A DNA stretch of 64,000 nt from Limimaricola sp027213785 (GCF_050847355.1 NZ_CP193755.1:434001-498000); one strand, 5' to 3'. Shown: positions 34,673 to 43,429, numbered from the stretch's first letter. Translations and numbers: made by a program. Notes: generated by a model from the sequence alone, not told the origin.

Positions 34673-35059
34673 ATGTTCGACTTCACTCATACTGAACACA
34701 CGCGCGAAACCTTCGACCTCGCGCGTACCCTCTTCCTCGACCATGGACAGGACTTGGCGGTTGCAGCACGATATTTGGGCGGGGAGGCCGGCGAGAGCCG
34801 GGTCCACTCCTGCGCACTCCAACTGGAGGCGGCGACGCGAATGGATTTTCGCATTCGGCGGAACCTCGTCGCCATCCACTCCCTGCTGGCCCTCGAAAAC
34901 GTCGGTGACCCTGATTGCCTCGAGACCGAGCTGTTTTCGAACTTGCATCCGGGCTCGGCAGAAGTCGAAACGATCTGCGTACTGACCGAGTTACTCGAAG
35001 ATCTCCTGTTTCAGATCGACCGGCCGATGCTCGCGGATGAAGGGTCCTTTGCCGCATGA
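34673..35059 (+). CDS. Hypothetical protein, 128 residues
   Basis: I do not recognise this protein. It is soluble, has no signal peptide and reads as mostly helical, with LARTLFLDHGQDLAVAARYL near the start and an acidic C-terminus. GAAGAGA lies at the right distance before the ATG at 34673. Two cysteines are present. It lies divergent from the aldo/keto reductase and upstream of another unknown gene on the same strand (35136), likely in one transcript. Confidence 0.5.
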   Translation: MFDFTHTEHTRETFDLARTLFLDHGQDLAVAARYLGGEAGESRVHSCALQLEAATRMDFRIRRNLVAIHSLLALENVGDPDCLETELFSNLHPGSAEVETICVLTELLEDLLFQIDRPMLADEGSFAA

Positions 35060-35135
35060 TCCTTTGCTTGGCTCCTGACTTGGGGGCCGAGCCTTGACGC
35101 ACCGCCGCTCGGGTCGTGCAAACGATGAGGTATCG

Positions 35136-35585
35136 ATGTTTTCGAAAGCAGCTGTCCAACATTCGCTGGACGATCTTGCCACCACCACGATCCAACTTGG
35201 GCGTGAGTTCGAGCAGTCCGCACGCGCCGTCACCCTTGGTGGCAATAGCCGGGACCACGGGTTCGTCGCTCGTACATTGCGCCATCTGGCCGATCGTGAC
35301 CCCTTCGACCAGCGGTACGCGGCGTCCTTTGAAGCGCTACGAGACCTCGTAGAAACCGACCTTGCATCCGAGGTGCTGCATACGGAGCGCCGGTATATCG
35401 AGACCCATTTCGATAGGGACGGTCAGCACGGCGAGGTCCGCGATTGTCCCGTCTACAGCGAACGCGGACGGGAGCTTCTGGAAGTACGGCAGACGCTCTT
35501 GCGCTTCATTGCGGCCCATGAAGCGACCCTCGATCGAATTGCTGCCGAGATGGCTCTCCGGGTCATGTCCCTGGGCGTGGTGTAG
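35136..35585 (+). CDS. Hypothetical protein truncated by an IS256-family element
   Basis: The frame encodes 149 residues from the ATG at 35136 (GAGG upstream). It is helical and charged, with many histidine and aspartate residues (HTERRYIETHFDRDGQHG, FIAAHEATLDRIAAEM), and I do not recognise a family. Its last codons, GTG GTG TAG, lie inside the terminal repeat of the IS256 element beginning at 35576, so the true C-terminus is lost. Whether the shortened product still works cannot be told. Confidence 0.5.
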   Translation: MFSKAAVQHSLDDLATTTIQLGREFEQSARAVTLGGNSRDHGFVARTLRHLADRDPFDQRYAASFEALRDLVETDLASEVLHTERRYIETHFDRDGQHGEVRDCPVYSERGRELLEVRQTLLRFIAAHEATLDRIAAEMALRVMSLGVV

Positions 35586-36907
35586 CTGAGGCGGCCATCG
35601 GGTTTCTCGGTAGGGTCGGGTTGCGAAAGCCAACCTGAACCGAGGGATGCCCCCGATGACCAAACCCATGATGGACCTGAGAGAGCTCGTCGAGAAGAGC
35701 GGTGATGCGGATCTTCTACGCGAGATGATCGGCTTTGCCGCCGAGCGCCTGATGGAGCTCGAGGTCGGCGGCCAGACCGGCGCCGCCTATGGCGAGAAGA
35801 GCCCTGAGCGTCGGGCGCAGCGCAACGGCTACCGTGACCGGGACTGGCAGACGCGGGCCGGGAACGTGGAGCTGCGCATTCCCAAGCTGCGGACGGGAAG
35901 CTACTTCCCCTCGTTTCTCGAGCCCCGGCGAGCCGTGGAGAAGGCGCTGACGGCGGTCATTCAGGAAGCCTATGTGCATGGCGTCTCGACGCGCGCCATG
36001 GACGATCTCGTGCAGGCCATGGGCGGCACCGGCATCTCGAAGAGCCAGGTCAGTCGGCTGTGCGAGGAGATCGACGAGCGGGTCGATGCTTTCCTGACTC
36101 GACCGATCGAGGGCGAGTGGCCCTATCTCTGGATCGACGCCACCTACCTGAAAGTCCGCCAAGGCGGCCGCATCGTGTCCGTCGCCGTCACCATCGCCGT
36201 GGGTGTGAACACCGATGGCCGTCGCGAGGTGCTTGGCATGGCCATCGGGCCCTCCGAGGCGGAGACGTTCTGGACCGATTTTCTGCGCGATCTCGTGCGC
36301 CGAGGGATGTCCGGCGTGAAGCTGGTGGTCAGCGATGCCCACGAAGGCATCAAGGCCGCTACGGCTCGTGTGCTGTCCACGACCTGGCAACGGTGCCGTG
36401 TACATTTCCAGCGAAACGCCTTGGCCCATGCCGGCAAGAGCAGCCGGCGCGTGGTCTCGGCCTTCATCGCCACGGCCTTTGCCCAGCCCGACCACAGCGC
36501 GGCCAGAACGCAATGGCGCCTCGTGGCCGACCAGATGCGGGGCAAGCTGCCGAAGCTCGCCACCCTCATGGACGGGGCCGAAGAGGATGTCCTTGCCTAC
36601 ATGACCTTTCCTCAGCAGCACCGGGCAAAGTTGCACTCCACGAATCCGATTGAGCGATTGAACGGGGAAATCAAACGGCGCACCGATGTCGTCGGCATCT
36701 TCCCCAATGAGGCCGCCATCCGTCGCCTGGTGGGAGCGATCCTGATGGAGCAGACCGAGGAATGGGCCGTGCAGCGCTCCCGCTACATGACGCTGGAAAC
36801 GCTCGCGCCAGTCTGCGACGATCCCATCGTCAGCCTGCCTGCCGCGCAGACGGACTGATCAGCTCGGCCCGCCGACACCAGTCAGGCCAGCCAAGAGCTA
36901 CACCACG
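35576..36907. mobile_element. IS256-family insertion sequence
   Basis: A 1.33-kb element bounded by a perfect 12-bp terminal inverted repeat, CGTGGTGTAGCT at 35576-35587 and AGCTACACCACG at 36896-36907, with partial similarity continuing inward. It holds one intact transposase. The flanks do not show a convincing 8- or 9-bp target duplication (left GTCCCTGGG, right TCGTGGGAC), and they belong to two unrelated genes, so the element has probably taken part in a deletion or recombination between copies. Confidence 0.8.
35656..36858 (+). CDS. IS256-family transposase
   Basis: The 400-residue mutator-type transposase has the family's DDE triad: Asp in YLWIDATYLKVR, Asp in VVSDAHEGIKAA and Glu in NPIERLNGEIKRR. 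The N-terminus (MTKPMMDLRELVEKS) is that of alphaproteobacterial IS256 relatives. I start at 35656; an ATG at 35647 is in frame and the upstream GAGG-like sequence is compatible with either. The frame is intact, so the element may still be active. Confidence 0.88.
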   Translation: MTKPMMDLRELVEKSGDADLLREMIGFAAERLMELEVGGQTGAAYGEKSPERRAQRNGYRDRDWQTRAGNVELRIPKLRTGSYFPSFLEPRRAVEKALTAVIQEAYVHGVSTRAMDDLVQAMGGTGISKSQVSRLCEEIDERVDAFLTRPIEGEWPYLWIDATYLKVRQGGRIVSVAVTIAVGVNTDGRREVLGMAIGPSEAETFWTDFLRDLVRRGMSGVKLVVSDAHEGIKAATARVLSTTWQRCRVHFQRNALAHAGKSSRRVVSAFIATAFAQPDHSAARTQWRLVADQMRGKLPKLATLMDGAEEDVLAYMTFPQQHRAKLHSTNPIERLNGEIKRRTDVVGIFPNEAAIRRLVGAILMEQTEEWAVQRSRYMTLETLAPVCDDPIVSLPAAQTD

Positions 36908-37012
36908 TCGTGGGACACGATCGACCTGCCGCTGTTCCATGGCTTCGCTCCAACATTCGGTTCGCATTCGAAATCACCTTGGGAAACAAGTCCAGCACTC
37001 GGCGCGGTTCGG
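36908..37012 (-). pseudogene. 5' stub and promoter of a second aldo/keto reductase gene
   Basis: On the minus strand from 36940 the codons read MEQRQVDR, like MKQRRVGR of the intact gene at 34451, and the preceding 70 bases match its upstream region. After about eight to ten codons the gene is cut by the IS256 right end; its upstream side ends at the IS5-family element at about 37013. Only the 5' end of the gene remains. Confidence 0.65.
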
Positions 37013-38096
37013 GGCGATGTTGCACAAAGCAGCCTTGGGCATGACTGCCCCCTTTCCCGCCTTTCTTCAGCGGACGGCTTCGATCTCGGCCCTGCCGAGG
37101 GCCGAGAAGCGGTTCATGATGGCGATGCGGATCTGGATTTCGGCGGTCTGGCGATCGGGGTCTCGTGACATGATCCTCTCGCCGAAGAGCTTCAGGCAGT
37201 TCATCACAGCCTCGACCCGACTTCGGACGTGATAGCTGGTCCACGTCTACCAGAGCGTCCGGCCCATGCGCCGGGCTGCCCGCAGGATCTTGTTTCGCGC
37301 GGCAGCCGCGGGACAGTCTTCTGTCCAGGCGCGGCCATTACGCCGGATTGGTATGACAGCGTCGGCGCCTCGGTCGATGATCGCGCCATGGCATCGTCGT
37401 GTATCGTATGCCCCGTCGGCGATGACCGTGCCGATCGTCTCCTCCGGCGGGATCTGCGCCAGCAAGTCCGACAGCAACGGGCTGTCGCCTTGGCGGCTCG
37501 AGGTGAACTCGACCGCGCGCACATCCCCGGTGCCCGCGTCCATGGCAATGTGGACCTTACGCCATTGCCTCCGACGTGACGGGCCATGCTTGCGGGCCTG
37601 CCACTCGCCATCACCGCGGAACTTGATGCCATTCGGCATCGTCCTCGGACCGATGGCGGGCGATGCCTCGTCGACGAGCAGGTTCAGCGGCTGTCCTGAC
37701 GCGCGATACGGGACTTGCACCGCGACCCGCGCCTGCCGGCGGCACAGCGTCGAATAGTCCGGAACCGGCCAATCCAGCCCCGCCATCTGGATCAGGCTCT
37801 CGACCAGCCCGACCGTCTGCCGGAGCGGAGGCCCGAAGAGCACTTTCAGGGTGAGGCATGTCTGGATCGCAGCGTCTGAGAAGGTCTCGGGCCGCCCGCG
37901 CTTGCCGGTCTTGCCGGCGTGCCAGATCGTCTCGGGGTCGAACCAGACCAACAGCGAGCCGCGCTTGCGCAGCGCCGCGTTGTAGTCGGACCAGTTCGTC
38001 GTGCGATAGCGGGTCGGGGAAGGCTTCGGCATGCCCTCGAGCTAACCGTCAGGACCTGCTCGGTGAATCCCCTTCACCGATATGTGCAACAGCGTC
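37013..38096. mobile_element. IS5-family insertion sequence, probably inactive
   Basis: An element of about 1.08 kb whose ends carry the inverted repeat TGTTGCACA (37018-37026) and TGTGCAACA (38083-38091); ends of this TGTTGCACAAA kind are usual for IS5 relatives. The exact outer limits are uncertain by a few bases. The single transposase gene on the minus strand is interrupted by a stop codon. Confidence 0.7.
37067..38032 (-). pseudogene. IS5-family transposase with an in-frame TAG
   Basis: From the ATG at 38032 the frame encodes an IS5/IS1031-type DDE transposase: DUF4096-like N-terminus, LNLLVDEASPAIG where the first Asp lies, and VIADGAYDTRRCHGAI with the second. At 37247-37249, after GRTLW, there is a TAG stop; in the same frame translation would go on as TWTSYHVRSRVEAVMNCLKL to a TGA at 37067, which is the normal IS5 C-terminus with the third acidic residue (VEAVMN). 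So it is a single nonsense mutation in an otherwise complete 321-codon gene. Suppression or read-through is possible but unproven. Confidence 0.8.
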
Positions 38097-38279
38097 GGTG
38101 TCAGAAAGACAGGACGCGCCCCAGCGGTCGTAAGGCTGCCTTAAGCCCGATGCATTCGACACGGCATGGACGCACCCCCGCCTTGGCTCTCGGACCGACC
38201 GGTGCCAGCGCGGGGCCATCATCATCAAGCCCCATGCGCGGCAACCGCCGACGCCGGGACGAAACAGACGAGGTGACGC

Positions 38280-38861
38280 ATGTTGAGACGAGGCTTTCTC
38301 AAGGGAACGGCCGCTGCTTTCGCGGGTGCCGCGCTGCCCGCCGGCCGGGCGCCGGCGCATGAGGGCGCGGCGCAGGCCGCGGTGATCCCGCCCCGCGAGG
38401 TGGCCATCGCGGACGGCATCCCGGCCGGGCAAATCCACGTCATGCCCGACGAGTTCGCGCTCTACTGGACGCTGCCGGACGCGCGGGCGCTGCGCTACGC
38501 GGTCGGGGTGGGCCGCGACGATCTCTACGAGGCGGGGACCTTCCTGATCCAGGCGAAGAAGGAATGGCCGAGCTGGACCCCGACCCCCGGCATGCTCGAA
38601 CGCGAGCCGGTGGTCTACGGTAAATGGGCCGACGGCATGCCGGGCGGGATCGACAACCCGCTGGGCGCCCGGGCGCTCTACCTGTTCAAGGACGGCTACG
38701 ACACTTTCCTGCGCATCCACGGCACCAACGCGCCCTCCACCATTGGGACCGCCGTCTCGAACGGCTGCGCCCGGCTGGTGAACGACCAAATCATCGAGCT
38801 CTATGAAAAGGTGCCGCTGGAGACGCAGGTGTTCCTGTATCCCAATTCTGGCATGGCCTGA
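38280..38861 (+). CDS. L,D-transpeptidase (YkuD family)
   Basis: The 193-residue protein starts with a twin-arginine-like signal (MLRRGFLKG followed by a hydrophobic stretch). The YkuD catalytic domain covers about 50-190, with H147 (RIHGTNAPST) and the nucleophile C163 in SNGCARL. Such enzymes crosslink peptidoglycan or attach lipoprotein to it. The region between the IS5 end (about 38096) and 38280 holds its leader; a weak GAGG precedes the ATG. It converges with the SulP gene. Confidence 0.85.
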   Translation: MLRRGFLKGTAAAFAGAALPAGRAPAHEGAAQAAVIPPREVAIADGIPAGQIHVMPDEFALYWTLPDARALRYAVGVGRDDLYEAGTFLIQAKKEWPSWTPTPGMLEREPVVYGKWADGMPGGIDNPLGARALYLFKDGYDTFLRIHGTNAPSTIGTAVSNGCARLVNDQIIELYEKVPLETQVFLYPNSGMA

Positions 38862-38913
38862 GTTCCAATCGCTACTTGGGTGGCAGATTGATCGGTTCGG
38901 TGCTGAGGCCGAA

Positions 38914-40668
38914 CTAGGCGCTCTGGCGGACGGGCCGTGGGGCTTTGGGCCCGGCCTCGGCCAGCTTGCACGCCGCCTCGTGCTGGCTGAGGAACACCTC
39001 GCCAGTGAGCTCGTCGAGGAAATGGCTGCGTTTGAGGCGGTCCATCACCGGACCCTTCACCTCGCTCAGATGCAGGCGGATGCCCGCGTCCTTGAGCCGA
39101 GTGTTGATCGCCTCGAGCGATTCCAGCGCCGAGAGGTCGATCTCGTTCACCGCCGGGAACATCAGCACGACGTCGGTGAGTTCCGGCTTGTCGGCGGCAT
39201 AGGCCGAGAGCTGATCCTCGAGGTAGCGGGCATTGGGGAAATAGAGGCTCTCGTCGACCCGCAGCGTCAGCACGTGCGGCTGGGTTTCGACCTCGTGGCG
39301 CAGCACGTTTCGGAAATGCTCGGTGCCGGGTACCCGGCCGACCACCGCCATGTGCGGCCGCGAGGTCTTGTAGAGATGCACGAGGATCGACGTGACCACG
39401 CCGGCCGTGACGCCGACCTCGACGCCGAACACCAGCGTCAACAGGATCGTCGCCGAGACGGCGGCGAAATCGGCGCGGCTGAAGGCCCAGGCGCGTTTCA
39501 GGATCGAGAAATCGACGAGGCTCAGGACGGCGACGATGATCGTCGCGGCCAGGGTCGCCTTGGGCAGGAAGTGGATGAGCGGTGTCAGGAACAGCGCGGC
39601 GAGCGCGAGCCCCACGGCGGTGAAGGCCCCTGCGGCCGGCGTCTCGGCACCTGCGTCGTAGTTCACGACCGAGCGCGAGAAGCCGCCCGTGACCGGAAAG
39701 CCACCCGAGAAGGCCGCGCCCATATTGGCGGCGCCGAGACCGATCAGCTCCTGATCGGGATCGATGCGCTGGCGTTTCTTGGCAGCCAGCGTCTGCGCGA
39801 CCGAGATGCTCTCGACGAAGCCGATGATCGAGATCAGCAGGGCGGGCACGAAGAGCTGCGACAGCAGTTCGGGCGAGTAAGAGGGCAGGGTAAGCGGGGG
39901 CAGGCTTTGGGGCACCTCGCCCACGATGGCGACGCCGCGCGTGCCGAGGTCGAAGGCCCAGACCGCCAGCGTGGTGGCGAGGATCGCCAGCACCGGGCCG
40001 GTCTTGGCGCCGATATCGGCCATGCGGGGCCCGAGGCCGATACGGCGCAGCAGCGGCTTCAGCCCGCCGCGCACCCAGAACAGAAAGGCGGTGGCCGCCG
40101 TGCCGATCGCCAGAGTGATGAAATTGGTCTCGCCCAGATGCGCGAGCAGGCTGGAGACGATCTCGATCAGCGTGTGACCCTCGGCCTTGATGCCGAGGAT
40201 GTGCTTGAGCTGGCTCGCCGCGATCAGGATGCCCGATGCAGTGATGAAGCCCGCGATTACCGGATGCGACAGGAAGTTCGCCAGAAACCCGAGCCGAAAC
40301 AGCCCCAGCGCCAGCAGCATCGCGCCCGACAGGAATGCCAGCGTCAGCGCGGCGGCGACATAGCCCGCCGTTCCGCTCTCGGCGATGTTGCCCACCGCGG
40401 CGGCCGTCATCAGCGACACGACGGCGACCGGGCCCACCGCCAGCGCGCGCGAGGTGCCGAAGATCGCGTAGAGCAGGATCGGCGCGATCGAGGCGTAGAT
40501 CCCGGCCTCGGGCGGCATGCCTGCGAGCAGCGCGTAGGCCAGCGATTGCGGAATCAGCATGATCGTCACGATCACCGCCGCCACCGCGTCGCCGGTGAAC
40601 TGTCCCCGGTCGTAGCGGCGGCCCCAGTCGAGGATCGGCAGGTAGCGGGCAAGCGAAGGCAGGGTCAT
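38914..40668 (-). CDS. SulP-family sulfate/anion permease with STAS domain
   Basis: The 584-residue protein has a SulP transporter domain of 10-12 spans (about 25-420; VTIMLIPQSLAYALLAGMPPEAGIY and GFSRSVVNYDAGAETPAAG are hallmark segments) and a C-terminal STAS domain (about 440-560, DVVLMFPAVNEIDLSALESLE). SulP proteins carry sulfate, bicarbonate or other anions. Its position as the outer gene of the persulfide operon suggests sulfate export or sulfur-anion exchange after oxidation, an inference. It is 62 bases downstream of the MBL gene, same strand. Confidence 0.87.
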   Translation of the reverse strand: MTLPSLARYLPILDWGRRYDRGQFTGDAVAAVIVTIMLIPQSLAYALLAGMPPEAGIYASIAPILLYAIFGTSRALAVGPVAVVSLMTAAAVGNIAESGTAGYVAAALTLAFLSGAMLLALGLFRLGFLANFLSHPVIAGFITASGILIAASQLKHILGIKAEGHTLIEIVSSLLAHLGETNFITLAIGTAATAFLFWVRGGLKPLLRRIGLGPRMADIGAKTGPVLAILATTLAVWAFDLGTRGVAIVGEVPQSLPPLTLPSYSPELLSQLFVPALLISIIGFVESISVAQTLAAKKRQRIDPDQELIGLGAANMGAAFSGGFPVTGGFSRSVVNYDAGAETPAAGAFTAVGLALAALFLTPLIHFLPKATLAATIIVAVLSLVDFSILKRAWAFSRADFAAVSATILLTLVFGVEVGVTAGVVTSILVHLYKTSRPHMAVVGRVPGTEHFRNVLRHEVETQPHVLTLRVDESLYFPNARYLEDQLSAYAADKPELTDVVLMFPAVNEIDLSALESLEAINTRLKDAGIRLHLSEVKGPVMDRLKRSHFLDELTGEVFLSQHEAACKLAEAGPKAPRPVRQSA

Positions 40669-40730
40669 CGCGGCAGGTCCATGCGTGGTCGAAGGGGGGC
40701 GGGCGGCCCTCGGGCCGCCCGGGGTCAGGC

Positions 40731-41648
40731 TCAGTCGAAGCGGTTGACCGGGTATTTCAGGTAGTGGTTGCCGTCATTCTCCGCCGGGGGCAGCCGCCCG
40801 CCGCGCAGGTTGACCTGCAGCGCCTCGATGATGCGGTGCGGCAGCGGCAGCGTCGCGTCGCGCTCCTGCCGGCGCTGGATGAAGTCCTCGCGCGCGGTGC
40901 CATCCTTGACGTGCTTGTTCCTCGCCTTGTGCTCGGCCACGGTGGCCTCCCACATCGGCTCGTCGCGCTCGGGCCCGCCATAGTCGTGGCCGACATAGAG
41001 CCGGGTGTTTTCCGGCAGGGCGAGGATGTCCTGGATCGAATCCCACAGTTCGTGCGTCTTGCCGCCCGGGAAGTCCGAGCGGGAGGTGCCGATGTCGGGC
41101 TGCATCAGCGTGTCGTGCACGAAGGCCGCATCGCCGCAGACATAGCTGATCGATCCCAGCGTGTGACCGGGCGAAAGCATGACGCGCGCGTCGAGTTCGC
41201 CGATCTTGAAGGTCTCGCCCTCCTCGAACAGGTGGTCGAAATCGCGGCTCGGCTCGAAGGCATCAGGCAGATTGTAGATGTCGGCCCAGATCTTGGCGAT
41301 CTCGGGCACCAGCGCGCCGATGGCGTTGGGGGCGCCAGTGCGCTCCTTGAGATGGGCCGAGGCCATGACGTGGTCGGCATGCGGGTGAGTGTCGAGCACC
41401 CACTGCACCTTCAGGTCGTTGTCGCGCACGAGGTCGAGCACCTGGTCCATGCTCTCGGTCGAGAACTTGCCGTTGCGGTGATCGAAATTCCAGACCACGT
41501 CGATCAGCGCCGCCTGGCGCGTCTTCGGATCGGCGCAGATGTACTGGATCGACCCGGTGTCGGGCTCGTAGATGCCCCAGACATCGGGGCTGCCTTCGCC
41601 GGTCGAAGGCGAATGGCGGACGACGCGGCTCTTGAGGGGGTCGGTCAT
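40731..41648 (-). CDS. MBL-fold persulfide dioxygenase-like protein (Blh catalytic domain)
   Basis: The 305-residue protein is a metallo-beta-lactamase fold protein with the metal motif DTHPHADH (H88, H90, D92, H93), GHTLGSISY and the later GHDYG histidine. It resembles the catalytic domain of Blh and ETHE1, which oxidise glutathione persulfide to sulfite with iron and O2. Blh usually also carries an N-terminal DUF442 domain, absent here but present as a separate gene at 42969-43421. Its ATG overlaps the stop of the PmpB-type gene (41645-41648). Confidence 0.84.
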   Translation of the reverse strand: MTDPLKSRVVRHSPSTGEGSPDVWGIYEPDTGSIQYICADPKTRQAALIDVVWNFDHRNGKFSTESMDQVLDLVRDNDLKVQWVLDTHPHADHVMASAHLKERTGAPNAIGALVPEIAKIWADIYNLPDAFEPSRDFDHLFEEGETFKIGELDARVMLSPGHTLGSISYVCGDAAFVHDTLMQPDIGTSRSDFPGGKTHELWDSIQDILALPENTRLYVGHDYGGPERDEPMWEATVAEHKARNKHVKDGTAREDFIQRRQERDATLPLPHRIIEALQVNLRGGRLPPAENDGNHYLKYPVNRFD

Positions 41649-42088
41649 TGGGTAGCTCCTTTGCTGAGGGGCAGGGAGAGATCAGGGGTGTGCCGGGCCA
41701 GCCACATGCCGACCAGCATTAAGGGCACGAAGATCAGCGTTCCGGTGGCCGCGATCGGCAGCGCGGTCAGCGCCGGGCCGGGGCAGAAGCCGCCAAGCCC
41801 CCATCCGGTGCCGAACAGCACCGCGCCGGTCAGCAGCTTGGGGTCGAGGTCGGTCCGGCTCGGAATGCGGAACTCGGTGTCGAAGAACGGGCGCGAGCGG
41901 TTGCGGGTGAGAAGCGCGAAGCCCGGTGCCGTCACCGCGATGGCGCCGCCCATGACGAAGGCGAGGCTCGGGTCCCAGGTGCCGAACACGTCGAGGAAGT
42001 TCAGCACCTTGGCCGGGTCGGACATGCCCGAGACGATCAGGCCGAAGCCGAAGATCAGGCCGGAGAGAAGCGCGAAAAGCTGTTTCAT
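41645..42088 (-). CDS. YeeE/YedE-family sulfur transporter subunit (PmpB-like)
   Basis: This 147-residue protein has four membrane spans and the DUF6691/YedE signatures FGFGLIVSGMSDPAKVLNFLD and GTGWGLGGFCPGPALTAL, the second with a conserved cysteine. Together with the next gene it makes the two-part form of a YeeE thiosulfate/sulfur-compound importer, often found with BigR-type regulators. It is one base from the PmpA-like gene and overlaps the MBL gene by four bases. Confidence 0.85.
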   Translation of the reverse strand: MKQLFALLSGLIFGFGLIVSGMSDPAKVLNFLDVFGTWDPSLAFVMGGAIAVTAPGFALLTRNRSRPFFDTEFRIPSRTDLDPKLLTGAVLFGTGWGLGGFCPGPALTALPIAATGTLIFVPLMLVGMWLARHTPDLSLPLSKGATQ

Positions 42089-42089
42089 C

Positions 42090-42524
42090 TCAGCCTCCGA
42101 TCAGGTGGCGGGTGACGAAGACCGTGACGAAGGCCGCGGCCATGAAGGTGACGGTGGCGGTGATCGAGCGCATCGAGCCGCGGCTGATGCCGCAGACGCC
42201 ATGGCCCGAGGTGCAGCCATTGCCATAGGTGGCGCCGAAGCCCACCAGCAGGCCCGCGACCGCCATCAGGGCAGGGCTAGACGGCACCCATTGCTGCGGC
42301 CACTCGCCCGAGACCAGCATCCAGATCGGCGCGGCCAGGAGCAGGCCCAGCACGAACAGCGCCGAGACGCCGCGCGCCTCGCCATCGGTCGAGCGGGCGA
42401 AGATACGCGAGGTGAGGCCGCTGATGCCGGCGATCCGGCCATTGGTGGCCATCAGCAGCACCGCCGAGGCCCCGATCATCATGCCGCCGCCGAGCGACAG
42501 CCAAGGGGTGAACTCTGTTTCCAT
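42090..42524 (-). CDS. YeeE/YedE-family sulfur transporter subunit (PmpA-like)
   Basis: A 144-residue protein with four spans and the signature GFGATYGNGCTSGHGVCGISRGS, holding the two cysteines that YeeE uses to pass thiosulfate. Start at the ATG at 42524 with GGAG upstream. It is the first gene of the minus-strand operon PmpA-PmpB-MBL-SulP and is divergent from the ArsR regulator, whose operator most likely lies between. Confidence 0.87.
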   Translation of the reverse strand: METEFTPWLSLGGGMMIGASAVLLMATNGRIAGISGLTSRIFARSTDGEARGVSALFVLGLLLAAPIWMLVSGEWPQQWVPSSPALMAVAGLLVGFGATYGNGCTSGHGVCGISRGSMRSITATVTFMAAAFVTVFVTRHLIGG

Positions 42525-42619
42525 CTCTCGACTCCGTGATACGACGGTCAACGCCGTCGCGCTTGTCTTGTTTCAGGACATCTATATATTCGTCTTATCT
42601 AATATTCAATGGGCAGCAT
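42525..42619. promoter_or_regulatory. Divergent promoter/operator of pmpA and the ArsR regulator
   Basis: The 95-base gap is AT-rich from 42580 to 42612 in an otherwise GC-rich context. ATATTCAAT (42602-42610) is shared with the soxB upstream region, and ATATTCG stands 15-16 bases before it as an imperfect direct repeat. This is the expected binding site of the BigR/SqrR-type repressor encoded next to it. Confidence 0.5.
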
Positions 42620-42931
42620 ATGAAAATCACCGACGATTTCCTCGAAGGCGACATCGCGGGCGCGGCCGCGCTGATGGGCATGCTGGCCTCCGAGGCGCGG
42701 CTGAAGATCCTGTGTCGGCTGGTCGATGGCGAGCGGTCGGTGGGGGAACTGGCCCGGATCTGCGACATGTCGCAGCCGACCATGTCGCAACAGCTCAAGC
42801 GGCTGAAGGAGGCGGGGCTCGTCGAGGGCCGCCGCGACGCTCAGACGATCTATTACAGCGTCACCGGCAAAGAGGTCGCCGCCGTGCTGGAGACGCTGCA
42901 CAAGCTGTATTGCGCGCGCGAGGCGCGGTGA
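42620..42931 (+). CDS. ArsR-family persulfide sensor (BigR/SqrR type)
   Basis: The 103-residue winged-helix repressor has the recognition helix MSQPTMSQQLKRLKEAGLVEG and a beta wing GRRDAQTIYYSV. Cysteines C32 (ILCRLV) and C98 (LYCAR) are 66 apart, exactly as C41/C107 in SqrR and C42/C108 in BigR, where persulfide links them into a tetrasulfide and lifts repression. C48 is an extra cysteine in helix 3. It is divergent from pmpA and convergent with the DUF442 gene. A second such sensor, SoxR, is at 56474-56809. Confidence 0.88.
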   Translation: MKITDDFLEGDIAGAAALMGMLASEARLKILCRLVDGERSVGELARICDMSQPTMSQQLKRLKEAGLVEGRRDAQTIYYSVTGKEVAAVLETLHKLYCAREAR

Positions 42932-42968
42932 GAGCCCGCGCCCGGCAACTCCGGGCGCAGGGCAAGGA

Positions 42969-43421
42969 TCAGGCCTTGGTCTTGCGGTCCGCATAGTCCT
43001 TCACGAACTGGCCGATCTTCTCTTGCGACAGATCGACCCCGGCTGCGCGACCCTTCGCGAGGGCCGCATCGCCGTCGAGGCCCTGCTCGGCGGCGAGCGC
43101 CATCAGCGTCATCGCGCCCGCGCGCTTGCCCGATGCGCAATGCAGCAGGACGGGCCGCGGCAGGTCGTCGAGGGAACGCCGGAAATCGTCCACCAATTCG
43201 TCGTCGAGCGCGTCGGGAAAGACCGGGTGATGCAGATAGCTCAGCCCGGCCTCCTCGACGATGCGCCGTTCTTCGTCGGGGGCGACCTCCTGCTTTTCGT
43301 TCGTGGTTCGGAAATTCACCACGCTTCGGTAACCTTCTTCGGCCGCTTTCCGAAGCGTGGTTTCGTCCGGGGCGAAGCGGGCGATGCTGTGATTGCTGTC
43401 GATCTCTATGACGTTGTCCAT
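42969..43421 (-). CDS. DUF442 protein-phosphatase-fold sulfur protein (Blh N-terminal domain)
   Basis: This 150-residue protein has the cysteine-phosphatase-like loop H94-C95-ASGK-R100 (HCASGKRAG) of the DUF442/TIGR01244 family, plus an FRTTNEKQ strand. In Blh this domain sits in front of the persulfide-dioxygenase domain and acts as a sulfur transferase. I start at 43421 (GAGGA upstream); an ATG at 43433 overlaps the stop of the dioxygenase-rhodanese gene. It is co-transcribed behind that gene. Confidence 0.82.
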   Translation of the reverse strand: MDNVIEIDSNHSIARFAPDETTLRKAAEEGYRSVVNFRTTNEKQEVAPDEERRIVEEAGLSYLHHPVFPDALDDELVDDFRRSLDDLPRPVLLHCASGKRAGAMTLMALAAEQGLDGDAALAKGRAAGVDLSQEKIGQFVKDYADRKTKA

Positions 43422-43429
43422 CTTGGTCC

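Noticed and set aside
36882..37244. A 120-codon minus-strand frame between the two IS elements
   Set aside because: It is an out-of-frame reading of the IS5 transposase tail and the aldo/keto reductase stub.
38803..40764. A 650-codon plus-strand frame opposite the SulP gene, and similar ones opposite soxB, hemA and the TctAB genes
   Set aside because: Composition is histidine/arginine/glutamine-rich as in antisense translations of membrane or enzyme genes; no ribosome site or domain.
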